A stretch of DNA of 21,935 nt from a bacterium (lineage in GTDB: Bacteria; CAIJMQ01; JAADFP01). Below, piece by piece: positions 14,420-21,578 of the stretch (the first letter of the stretch is position 1; the number at the start of each line of letters is the position of its first letter). The position numbers were made by a program, and so were the translations under genes. The notes beneath the pieces were generated by a model that saw nothing but the letters and a program-made list of their open reading frames with translations, did not search any database and was not told where the DNA came from. The stretch lies in contig JALUVB010000297.1 of NCBI GenBank assembly GCA_027021085.1, positions 1-21,935 on the forward strand, written 5' to 3'.

Positions 14420-15646
14420 ATGCTTTTCCATATCCCTTACGGAAAGGGGTTCTTAGACCTGGATATTAAGGAGCGGGAGGGAGAAATTTTCCTCCCGCGC
14501 TCCTTACCCCCCAGCAAAAATTTACGGGAAGAACTAAAGAAAAAGTTAGAATTTCCCCTGGACACCCCTCCCCTCTCCCAATTATGCCGAGGGAAGAAAG
14601 AGGCCTGTATCGTAGTGGATGATAATACCCGCCCGCCCCTGGGGAAAGTTATATTTCCTTACCTTCTTCCCTATTTAAAGGAGCACGGGATAGAAAAAGC
14701 AACTATTCTTATAGCCCTGGGACTGCATACCCCGGTGAAGAAGGAAAGAATAGAGGAACTCCTGGGAAAACTCCCTTCCTGGGTGAAGGTAAAAAACCAC
14801 TGTATAGAAGAAACCAGAGAGGTGGTAAAAATTGACGGGGTAAGCGTGAAGTTGAATTCTTCCTTCCTCAATGCTCCCTTGAAAATTATTATCGGAGATG
14901 TAGAACTCCACCAGATTTTTGGCTACGGGGGAGGAGCAAAAAGCCTGCTGCCGGGTATCTCCGATAGGGAAAGCACAACTTACATTCATTCATTTCTTAT
15001 CCATCCTGATTCAGGCCCGGGTAAACTTGCGGAAAACCCCGTACAGAAATTCCTGGGCAAATTATACGATAAAATAAAGGTAGATTTTTCCCTGCAATTT
15101 GTTTTGAACGAGGAGGAAGAGATTGCCAATATCTTTTCCGGTAGCTTAAAAACAAGCTTCCTGGAAGGAAAGAAACTGGTGGACAGGATGAACAAGGTCA
15201 AAGTGGAAAAAGAATTTGACATATTAGTGCTCTCACCCGGAGGATTTCCCAGGGATATTGACCTTTACCAAACGCAGAAAGTAATAAATATGAGCTTCAG
15301 GGCATTAAAAAAAGGCGGGAAAATGATAATTTTTTCCGAATGTAGCGAGGGTGCAGGTCCCAGCGATTTTGAAAAATGGATAGAAAAGAATTTGACCGGT
15401 GAGGAGGTGGAGAGAAAGGCCAGGGAGAAATTCTCCATGGGATTGCACAAGCTGTATCTATTTTTTAAAGGCACCCGGGGAAGAGAAGTATTTCTCTTCT
15501 CTTCTCTGCCGGAATCGATTGTAAAAGGAGTATTTCTGCATCCGATTGACCTAAACGGAGCAAAGAGCCTGATGGCAAAGGGTGAGAAGATAGGGTTTGT
15601 CCCCTATGCCACCACCACTCTCCTGGAGAAGACAAATGGGAATTAG
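14420..15646 (+). CDS. larA: LarA-family nickel-pincer racemase/epimerase
   Basis: 408 residues, close to the usual 420-430. LarA enzymes use a covalently bound Ni-pincer nucleotide to racemise or epimerise 2-hydroxyacids by hydride transfer. Residues matching the cofactor and active site of the Lactobacillus enzyme are visible: DDNTRP (67-72), H103 in ALGLHTP, H164 in GDVELHQIF, K174 in GGGAKSLLPG (cofactor attachment) and H190 in TTYIHSF. The C-terminal domain has LSPGGFPRDIDLYQTQK. The substrate cannot be read off, since the family includes lactate, malate, phenyllactate and gluconate-type enzymes. larB, larC and larE, needed for the cofactor, are not in this window. The end overlaps the start of the EamA gene by 11 nt. 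Confidence 0.87.
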   Translation: MLFHIPYGKGFLDLDIKEREGEIFLPRSLPPSKNLREELKKKLEFPLDTPPLSQLCRGKKEACIVVDDNTRPPLGKVIFPYLLPYLKEHGIEKATILIALGLHTPVKKERIEELLGKLPSWVKVKNHCIEETREVVKIDGVSVKLNSSFLNAPLKIIIGDVELHQIFGYGGGAKSLLPGISDRESTTYIHSFLIHPDSGPGKLAENPVQKFLGKLYDKIKVDFSLQFVLNEEEEIANIFSGSLKTSFLEGKKLVDRMNKVKVEKEFDILVLSPGGFPRDIDLYQTQKVINMSFRALKKGGKMIIFSECSEGAGPSDFEKWIEKNLTGEEVERKAREKFSMGLHKLYLFFKGTRGREVFLFSSLPESIVKGVFLHPIDLNGAKSLMAKGEKIGFVPYATTTLLEKTNGN

Positions 15647-16607
15647 TCCCTACTTTGCTACTGTCTTCCTGTCCTTTATCTGGGCAGTGTATATTGTTCT
15701 TTCCCGCCTAGCAGTACAGCAGGTACCCCTCTTTGCCGTAGGATTCTTCTCCCGCCTGGTAGCTGTGCTGGGGCTGAGTATATGGGTAATAGGTAAAAAA
15801 GAGATTAAAAAACTTTTTCATTTGAAGAAAGAACAGTTTTATCTTCTCCTGCTTATTGGTTTTTTTGCTTTCCTCCTGGATGCTGCTGCTTTTTTAGGCC
15901 TGCGATTTTCCACTGCCACTAAAGGAGCCCTTCTGCTCAGGACAGATATCTTCTTCATAGTAATATTCAGCTACTTTTTCCTGGGGGAAAGATTTAAAAA
16001 AATAGAGTGGGCAAGCATGGCTTTCATGCTGGCGGGAGCTGTCCTGATAATGAACATCAACCTGAAAGAAGTGCGCCTTTCTTCCTGGGGAGATGCTTTA
16101 TTTATTCTGAACGCTTTTTTAATCACTTGCAATGCTTTTATCATCAAGCTAAAATTGCAGGAGGTTTCCGATACTACTATTGCTTTTTACAATAATTTAT
16201 TTGCCACTTCGTTTTACGGAGTAGCTTTCTTCCTGGGAGGTTACGGCAACATGCTGGCCGCTGGATTAAAAAGAATTCCCTACCTTACTTACATATTGGT
16301 GGCCATGGGTATATGCGATGTCTTCCTTTTTGTTACCTATTATCATGCCCTTCGCAGGCTGCCGGTATGGATAGTAAGAACCCTGCTCCTTCTCATTCCC
16401 TTGTGGAGCATTCTTTTAGGCTCTATCTTCTTAGGAGAAAGGCTAAATATATCTCAAAGCATCGGTACGATTCTTCTCCTGGGAGGTTCTGCAGGAATTA
16501 TTCTCAGCAGGAGAAAACCTCGCAATTCCCATATCCAGGCAACGGAAGTTAGAAAGAGAATTTGGAGAAAGGGGATTTCTTCATTACAGGTAAGAAGGGT
16601 ATTATAA
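15636..16607 (+). CDS. EamA/DMT-superfamily transporter
   Basis: A 323-residue inner-membrane protein with about ten hydrophobic helices and the two-repeat EamA layout: first half with SFIWAVYIVLSRLAV and LGLRFSTATKGALLLRTDIFF ending in FFLGERF, second half ending in SIFLGERLNISQSIGTIL. The LGER motif at the end of each repeat is typical. Substrate unknown; the family exports or imports amino acids, sugars and other metabolites. Start: ATG 15636, with GGAGAAG 6 nt upstream, overlapping the end of larA; an in-frame TTG at 15597 would add residues lying inside larA and is unlikely. It could carry the substrate or end product of this cluster. Confidence 0.88.
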   Translation: MGISPYFATVFLSFIWAVYIVLSRLAVQQVPLFAVGFFSRLVAVLGLSIWVIGKKEIKKLFHLKKEQFYLLLLIGFFAFLLDAAAFLGLRFSTATKGALLLRTDIFFIVIFSYFFLGERFKKIEWASMAFMLAGAVLIMNINLKEVRLSSWGDALFILNAFLITCNAFIIKLKLQEVSDTTIAFYNNLFATSFYGVAFFLGGYGNMLAAGLKRIPYLTYILVAMGICDVFLFVTYYHALRRLPVWIVRTLLLLIPLWSILLGSIFLGERLNISQSIGTILLLGGSAGIILSRRKPRNSHIQATEVRKRIWRKGISSLQVRRVL

Positions 16608-16630
16608 ACTATAAAAAAGGAGGTTTTATC

Positions 16631-17491
16631 ATGACAAGAGGCGAAGAAGTAAGAAAACTGCTCTCCATGGGACCGGAAGAATTGGTGGAAAAGGCAAAAG
16701 GCAAGCTAATAGTTCTGGATACTCTGGATGAGTTACATGAGCATTTTGCCCGCACTATTGCCGATGAAATAAAAGGAAATAACGAAAAAGGCAAAGCGAC
16801 AAAACTAATCCTTCCGGTGGGCCCCGTAGGACAGTATCCCATCCTGGCGGAAATTATCAACCAGGAAAGGATAAGCCTGAAAAACTGCTATTTCTTCTAC
16901 ATGGACGAATATTGCGACGATAGCGGCAAAGCCATCCCTCCCTCTCATCCCCTCAGCTTCCGGGGCGAGATGGAACATCTCTTCTTCTCCAAGATTGACT
17001 CTGAATTGAACATCCCGGAAGAGCAGCTCATCTTCCCCTCGCATGAGAACCTGCACCTCTTGAAAGGTAAGATTGAAGAAGCGGGAGGAATAGACACCTG
17101 TTACGGAGGCATAGGAGTGCATGGACACGTAGCCTTTAACGAACCGGAACCAAACATACGCTATACTGACCCGAGGCTGGTTTACCTTAATCAATACACC
17201 ATAACTATTAATGCTATCCGTTCGGAAGTAGGCGGAGACCTGGTCAACTTCCCCCGCAAGGCAGTGACCCTGGGAATGAATCAAATATGCGGGGCAAGAA
17301 GGGTAAGGCTCTACTGCCGGAATGACATAGTGGATATCGACTGGGCAAATCTGGTGCTAAGGTTGGCAGTATTGGGTACACCGGGCGACGATTACCCGGT
17401 CACTTACCTTACAGAACATCCTGACTACGTAGTGGTAACCATTAAGAATACTGCTGAAAAACCAAAAATTATTCTTTCCCTGCCCTATTAA
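16631..17491 (+). CDS. Divergent NagB-fold protein (glucosamine-6-phosphate deaminase-like)
   Basis: 286 residues. The fold is set by FYMDEY (89-94), HPLSFRG, GGIDTCYGGIGVHGHVAFNEPEP (in part, 152-174) and the following core. NagB normally opens the sugar-6-phosphate ring and converts the 2-amino group. Two key sites differ: the phosphate-binding loop, usually PTGxTP or ATGSTP, reads PVGPVGQYP (62-70), and the catalytic Asp of GxDGH is His (GVHGH, H164). The Asp of MDEY, the His of GH (H166) and Glu171 are kept. It is therefore unlikely to be a standard GlcN6P deaminase; an isomerase acting on a different acid-bearing sugar is possible. The N-terminus is about 25 residues longer than usual. 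AAGGAGG precedes ATG 16631; an in-frame TTG at 16562 lies inside the EamA gene. Confidence 0.75.
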   Translation: MTRGEEVRKLLSMGPEELVEKAKGKLIVLDTLDELHEHFARTIADEIKGNNEKGKATKLILPVGPVGQYPILAEIINQERISLKNCYFFYMDEYCDDSGKAIPPSHPLSFRGEMEHLFFSKIDSELNIPEEQLIFPSHENLHLLKGKIEEAGGIDTCYGGIGVHGHVAFNEPEPNIRYTDPRLVYLNQYTITINAIRSEVGGDLVNFPRKAVTLGMNQICGARRVRLYCRNDIVDIDWANLVLRLAVLGTPGDDYPVTYLTEHPDYVVVTIKNTAEKPKIILSLPY

Positions 17492-17512
17492 GGGGAGAGA
17501 GGAGGTTAAAAA

Positions 17513-18757
17513 ATGAAAATAGTAGTATTTGAAGACGAAGGATACAAGAACCTTCACCCCCTGACGCTTTTCCGGCCTGCTTTTGAATTAAGGTGTGGAT
17601 TCACTACGCTCCTGGAGAAGATTGCCCGGAAATTCCCAGAGTATCCTTTTCTTCTTTTCACCCGGGATTACCTGATTCCTACCCTGAAGAAAAGGTGGGC
17701 ATATTCTATAAACAAGTTGGAAGAATTGAAAGAAGATGATATTCTATTCCTGAACGGCAGAGTGCTGGTAGACAAAAACTTCTCCCTGGAGCCGGAGGGA
17801 GAAGAAATAAGCGGGAGAAAGGGAAACCAGGTAGTTTACCTTCGGGCAAAGAAAGAGACTACAAGAAAAATTCAGTACTCCAGCCTGGCAGAACTCATTG
17901 AGAAGCTCTCTTCCCTCTTGCCCTCCCGGGAAGTGGAAGACACTCTTATAAACTATCCCTGGGACCTGATAAATCTTAACGGGGAAGCCATTGAAGATGA
18001 CTTCCAGCATGTGGGAGGAAAAATACTCGGCTCTCTTTCCAGTCAGGCAAGCATTATAGGAGACAAAGGAAAAGTATTCATAGGAAAAGGAGCCATTGTA
18101 CATCCATTTGTAGCACTTGATGTAAGAGAAGGCCCCATAATAATTGACGAAGAAGTAGAGATTTACCCCGGCTCTCATATTCAGGGCCCCACGGCAATAG
18201 GCAAAAAGTCCCATATAGTAGGAGCCAAGGTAAGAGAAGGATGCTCATTCGGTCCTGTGAGCATGATAGGAGGCGAGGTAGAAGAATCTATTTTCCAGGG
18301 TTATGCCAACAAGTTCCACGAAGGCTTCCTGGGGCATGCCTACATCGGCGAATGGGTAAACCTGGGTGCCCTCTGCACAAATAGCGACCTCAAAAATACT
18401 TATGGCCCGGTAAAAGTATATATAAACGGGGAAATGATGAACTCAGGAGAGCTCAAAGTAGGCTCCTTTGTAGGAGACCATGCCAAGCTGGGAATAGGCA
18501 CCCTTCTCAACACCGGGACAGTAATCGGGGCAGGAAGTAATGTGTTTGGGGGAGAAATGCCTCCCAAGTTTGTTCCTTCCTTCTCCTGGGGTTCGGGAAA
18601 GGAGTTTGTGGAATTCCGCCTGGAAAAAGCCTTAGCCACAGCCCGGGTGGTAATGAGCCGAAGAGACGTGGTAATGAGCGAGGAAGATGCTGAACTAATA
18701 AAGAAAGTTTTTGAACTCACCCAGGCAGAAAGAGAAAAATTCGGGGTAAGGAGGTAG
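17513..18757 (+). CDS. GlmU-like sugar nucleotidyltransferase/acyltransferase with beta-helix
   Basis: 414 residues. The N-terminal half starts VVFEDEGYKNLHPLTLFRPAF and ELRCGFTTLLEKI, the signature of the alternative bacterial GlmU-like family rather than canonical GlmU (no GxGTRM loop). The C-terminal half (about 165-385) is a left-handed beta-helix with hexapeptide repeats (IIDEEVEIYPGSHIQGPTAI, VGAKVREGCSFGPVS, IGTLLNTGTVIGAGSNVFGG), as in acyl- and nucleotidyl-transferases. It probably makes or modifies an activated sugar; the donor and sugar are not known. AGGAGG precedes the ATG, with 21 nt after the NagB-like gene and 3 nt before the first oxidoreductase, so it is tightly in the operon. 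Confidence 0.78.
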   Translation: MKIVVFEDEGYKNLHPLTLFRPAFELRCGFTTLLEKIARKFPEYPFLLFTRDYLIPTLKKRWAYSINKLEELKEDDILFLNGRVLVDKNFSLEPEGEEISGRKGNQVVYLRAKKETTRKIQYSSLAELIEKLSSLLPSREVEDTLINYPWDLINLNGEAIEDDFQHVGGKILGSLSSQASIIGDKGKVFIGKGAIVHPFVALDVREGPIIIDEEVEIYPGSHIQGPTAIGKKSHIVGAKVREGCSFGPVSMIGGEVEESIFQGYANKFHEGFLGHAYIGEWVNLGALCTNSDLKNTYGPVKVYINGEMMNSGELKVGSFVGDHAKLGIGTLLNTGTVIGAGSNVFGGEMPPKFVPSFSWGSGKEFVEFRLEKALATARVVMSRRDVVMSEEDAELIKKVFELTQAEREKFGVRR

Positions 18758-18760
18758 AAG

Positions 18761-19807
18761 ATGTTGAATTACGGAGTCATTGGATGCGGAGCAGTATTCG
18801 AGGTCTTCCAGGTAAATGCGCTTGCGCAGGCTTCCGGAGTAAAACTCCTCGCCGTTTGTGATATTAACCAGGATAGGCTCTCGGCCATTCAGAAAAAATA
18901 CCAGGTTCCCCGCACCTATACGGATTACCATGCACTTCTGCAGGACAAAGATATAGAGGTGGTAATGATTAATCTTCCCCAGCATCTTCACCGGGAGATA
19001 GCTCTAAAATCTGCCCAGGCAGGGAAACACGTCTATGTAGAAAAGCCCATAGCCACTACCCTGAAAGATGCCCGGGATATCATAGAATCCTGCAGGGAAA
19101 ACGGGGTAAAACTCTGCGTAGGCCACCAGAGAAGATTTATTACTACAGAACTAAAGGCAAAAGAAATGATTGAAGCAGGTGAACTGGGCAAAATCTTCAA
19201 AGTGCGGGCAGTGGCCTGCTGGTTTGAAGCAAGGAAAAGCCTTCTCTCCAAAGACTGGTGGTATAAAAAGGAATGCGGCGGAGGCCCCCTCATGCGCTGG
19301 GGTGTGCATAAAACCGACACCTTGCATTTCCTGCTGGGGAAAAAACCTTTGCGGGTATATGCAGAAATGGGGCAGTTCGTGCACCAGGGAGGAGGAGTAA
19401 CAGTGGAAGATAATCTCCTGGCTCTCTACCGCTTTGAAGGAGATATAATAGGAGAACTGGAAGTAAGCAATTCCCAGCACGAATGGAAATTCGGAGGAGA
19501 ATACATAGAAATATTCGGGGATAAAGGCACCTTGAGATACTGGCCTTCGGAAGGGATAATGAGAATATACATCCCCGGAAATAAGGACCCCCTTCCCGGG
19601 TGTGAAGAGACCATAGAAATAATTCCTGACGGGAAAGAGATGATAAGGATACACGAATCCTTTGTGAAAAGTATAGAAAAGAATACTTCACCACCGGTTA
19701 CCGGAGAAGAGGGATATGTTGCTTTAGAAATGGCACTGGGTGCATACTATTCTGCAGAAACGGGTAAAGCAGTGCGGTTTCCCCTGACGAATGAAGCAGG
19801 AGGTTAA
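18761..19807 (+). CDS. Gfo/Idh/MocA-family oxidoreductase (copy 1)
   Basis: 348 residues, NAD(P)-dependent sugar or polyol dehydrogenase family. Rossmann part: GVIGCGAVFEVFQ at the N-terminus, then VVMINLPQHLHREIA and the EKPIATTL motif (about 94-101) carrying the conserved Lys. The C-terminal domain has GGGPLMRWGVHKTDTLHFLLG with the usual His/Asp pair, although the standard MDxGxH is MRWGVH here. It cannot be assigned a substrate; the family oxidises or reduces sugars, inositols and sugar nucleotides. AGGAGG for its start is inside the end of the GlmU-like gene (3-nt gap). The stop is one base before the second oxidoreductase start, so the two are probably made together. Confidence 0.87.
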   Translation: MLNYGVIGCGAVFEVFQVNALAQASGVKLLAVCDINQDRLSAIQKKYQVPRTYTDYHALLQDKDIEVVMINLPQHLHREIALKSAQAGKHVYVEKPIATTLKDARDIIESCRENGVKLCVGHQRRFITTELKAKEMIEAGELGKIFKVRAVACWFEARKSLLSKDWWYKKECGGGPLMRWGVHKTDTLHFLLGKKPLRVYAEMGQFVHQGGGVTVEDNLLALYRFEGDIIGELEVSNSQHEWKFGGEYIEIFGDKGTLRYWPSEGIMRIYIPGNKDPLPGCEETIEIIPDGKEMIRIHESFVKSIEKNTSPPVTGEEGYVALEMALGAYYSAETGKAVRFPLTNEAGG

Positions 19808-19808
19808 A

Positions 19809-20804
19809 ATGCTTAAATGGGGCGTGATTGGAGCAGGAGGATTCGCTGACCGGCGGGTTATACCTCAAATATTAGAAGCAAAAGGCTGTGAATTAGAAGC
19901 AGTCATGGTAAGAGACAGGGAAAGAGCAGAAAAAATTGCCGGGAAGCATGGGGCTAAAAAGGCTTACGATTCCGTGGAAAAACTTCTTGAGGATGCCGAG
20001 ATAGATGCAGTTTATATCTGCACTCCTCTCTACCTTCACCGCGAGCATGCGCTCCTGGCAGCCGGGAAAGGCAAACACATCCTATGTGAGAAACCCATGG
20101 CTTTGAACCAGAGGGAATGCGAAGAAATGATAGCGGTATGCCGGGAAGCAGGGGTAAAATTAATGATAGGATTCATGATGCGGTTTCATCCTGTTCACCG
20201 GAAAGCAAAAGAGCTGGTAGAAAAAGGCACTCTGGGTGATATTGTGCTGGCAAACATCCAGAACTTTCTCTGGTACCCGCGCACGGAAGGAGCCTGGCGC
20301 CAGACCCCGGAATTAGGGGGAGGCGGAGCATTGATGGATGTTGGTTCTCATTGCATTGACCTCCTATCGTTTCTCCTGGGAGAAGTCAAGAAAGTATCAG
20401 GGACAGTGGCAAATGCAATTTTTGACTACCCGGTGGAAGATACTTCCCTGCTAACCCTGCAATTTAAAGGAGGAGCCCACGGAGTGGTGGAAAACAGCTT
20501 TGCCATACCGCACCGGGAAAACCACCTGGAAATTTATGGCAGCAAGGGAACCCTGCTTATCTCCCGCAGTATAGGCCCTTTTAAAGATTTCCAGATGAAA
20601 CTAATTACAGAAGAGGGGGAAAAGATTTTTGTTATTCCTTACGAAGACCCTTACCGGAAGGAATTCGAAGAATTTGTTAAAGCAGTGGAAGAAGATACCT
20701 TACCACCCATTCCCGGTGAGGCAGGAAAAGAGAACATCAAAATAATAGAAGCCGCTTACCTTTCCTCCCGAGAAAAAGGGAAGTTCGTATATGTTGATAA
20801 GTGA
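19809..20804 (+). CDS. Gfo/Idh/MocA-family oxidoreductase (copy 2)
   Basis: 331 residues. Rossmann motif GVIGAGGFADRR, then VYICTPLYLHREHALL, EKPMALNQRECEEM and, in the C-terminal domain, GGGGALMDVGSHCIDLLSFLLGE with the usual MDxGxH. The catalytic Lys and His of the family are present. It differs clearly from copy 1, so the two are likely distinct steps or opposite halves of an oxidation/reduction pair rather than a fresh duplication. I chose ATG 19809 because AGGAGG sits just before it; an ATG at 19791 would add six residues and include the ribosome site. After it comes the only sizable gap (120 nt) in this part of the cluster, holding a long hairpin. Confidence 0.88.
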   Translation: MLKWGVIGAGGFADRRVIPQILEAKGCELEAVMVRDRERAEKIAGKHGAKKAYDSVEKLLEDAEIDAVYICTPLYLHREHALLAAGKGKHILCEKPMALNQRECEEMIAVCREAGVKLMIGFMMRFHPVHRKAKELVEKGTLGDIVLANIQNFLWYPRTEGAWRQTPELGGGGALMDVGSHCIDLLSFLLGEVKKVSGTVANAIFDYPVEDTSLLTLQFKGGAHGVVENSFAIPHRENHLEIYGSKGTLLISRSIGPFKDFQMKLITEEGEKIFVIPYEDPYRKEFEEFVKAVEEDTLPPIPGEAGKENIKIIEAAYLSSREKGKFVYVDK

Positions 20805-20835
20805 AAGGGAGACATTTCGAGCCTGGAGTTTTGTC

Positions 20836-20893
20836 CCGAAGGTTCCTCTCGACCTGCCTGTTCGCTTTCTCGTGGGTCGGAGGACAGCTTCGG
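20836..20893. other. Long imperfect hairpin between oxidoreductase and transaldolase genes
   Basis: Nested arms: CCGAAG (20836-20841) with CTTCGG (20888-20893), TCCTC (20844-20848) with GAGGA (20880-20884), and CGACC (20850-20854) with GGTCG (20875-20879), closing a 20-base loop. About 16 base pairs form, with small internal loops. It lies 31 nt before the transaldolase start and 32 nt after the oxidoreductase stop. No T-run follows on the plus strand, so it is not a normal terminator. It could be an mRNA processing/stability element, a REP-like repeat or an uncharacterised RNA structure. Confidence 0.5.
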
Positions 20894-20924
20894 AAGATTT
20901 AGGGTTTAAAAAAAGGAGGTTGAC

Positions 20925-21569
20925 ATGAAATTCTTTCTGGATACCGCACGGGTTGAGGAGATTAAGGAAGCCTTGGAATGGGGAATATTGGATGGGGTAA
21001 CCACCAATCCCACCCATATTGCGGCCACCGGTAAAAAATTCAGGGAAGTGGCAGAGGAAATCCTCGCCCTGGTAGATGGTCCTGTCTCCCTGGAAGTGGT
21101 GAGTACAAACTGGAAGGGAATGGTGGAAGAGGCCAAGGACCTGGTTAAAATGGGAGAGAACGTGGTAATAAAAATTCCCTTGATAAGGGAAGGAGTGCGA
21201 GCAGTAAAAGAGCTCACTGAATTGGGAATAAAGACCAATGCTACCTTAAACTTCTCTCTTTCCCAGGCTTTAATGGCAGCAAAGGCAGGAGCTACCTATG
21301 TAAGTCCCTTTGTGGGCAGACTGGATGCCGTGGGGGAAGACGGGATGGGACTGGTAGAAAAAATCAAATTAATGCTGGATAACTACGGGTTCCAGACCCA
21401 GATCATAGTCTCTGCAGTACGTCATCCCATGCACGTGGTAGAAGCTGCTCTTATAGGTGCGCATGTATCCACAATGCGCTTTGATATAATGAAGCAGCTC
21501 TTTGAACATCCGCTTACTGACATCGGCTTGAAAATGTTCCTTTCTGACTGGGAAAAGGTTCCCAAGTAA
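20925..21569 (+). CDS. FSA/TalC-type transaldolase-family protein
   Basis: 214 residues, the length of the short transaldolase/fructose-6-phosphate aldolase type. The Schiff-base Lys is K83 in VVIKIPL; Asp6 in FLDTA, Glu57, T107 and the phosphate-side residues R132 (VGRLD) and S163/R166 (SAVRHP) are present. Compared with ordinary family members as I know them, three positions close to the active site are polar where hydrophobic or small residues are usual: TTNPTH for TTNPSL, TLNFS for TLIFS, and STMRF for the usual xTxPF. This suggests altered substrate choice. The ATG at 20925 has AGGAGG five nt upstream. Being at the end of a ComA/NagB-like cluster it may cleave or transfer a three-carbon unit from a ketose. 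Confidence 0.88.
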   Translation: MKFFLDTARVEEIKEALEWGILDGVTTNPTHIAATGKKFREVAEEILALVDGPVSLEVVSTNWKGMVEEAKDLVKMGENVVIKIPLIREGVRAVKELTELGIKTNATLNFSLSQALMAAKAGATYVSPFVGRLDAVGEDGMGLVEKIKLMLDNYGFQTQIIVSAVRHPMHVVEAALIGAHVSTMRFDIMKQLFEHPLTDIGLKMFLSDWEKVPK

Positions 21570-21578
21570 GCAGGTAAA

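Noticed and set aside
14420-15646. Naming the LarA protein lactate racemase
   Set aside because: The family has many substrates and no lactate genes (lactate permease, lar cofactor genes) are next to it.
16631-17491. Standard glucosamine-6-phosphate deaminase (nagB)
   Set aside because: Changed phosphate loop and the catalytic Asp replaced by His; no nagA or amino-sugar transport genes nearby.
20836-20893. Rho-independent terminator or riboswitch before the transaldolase gene
   Set aside because: No T-run after the stem on the plus strand and no recognisable riboswitch core; the hairpin is reported only as a structure.
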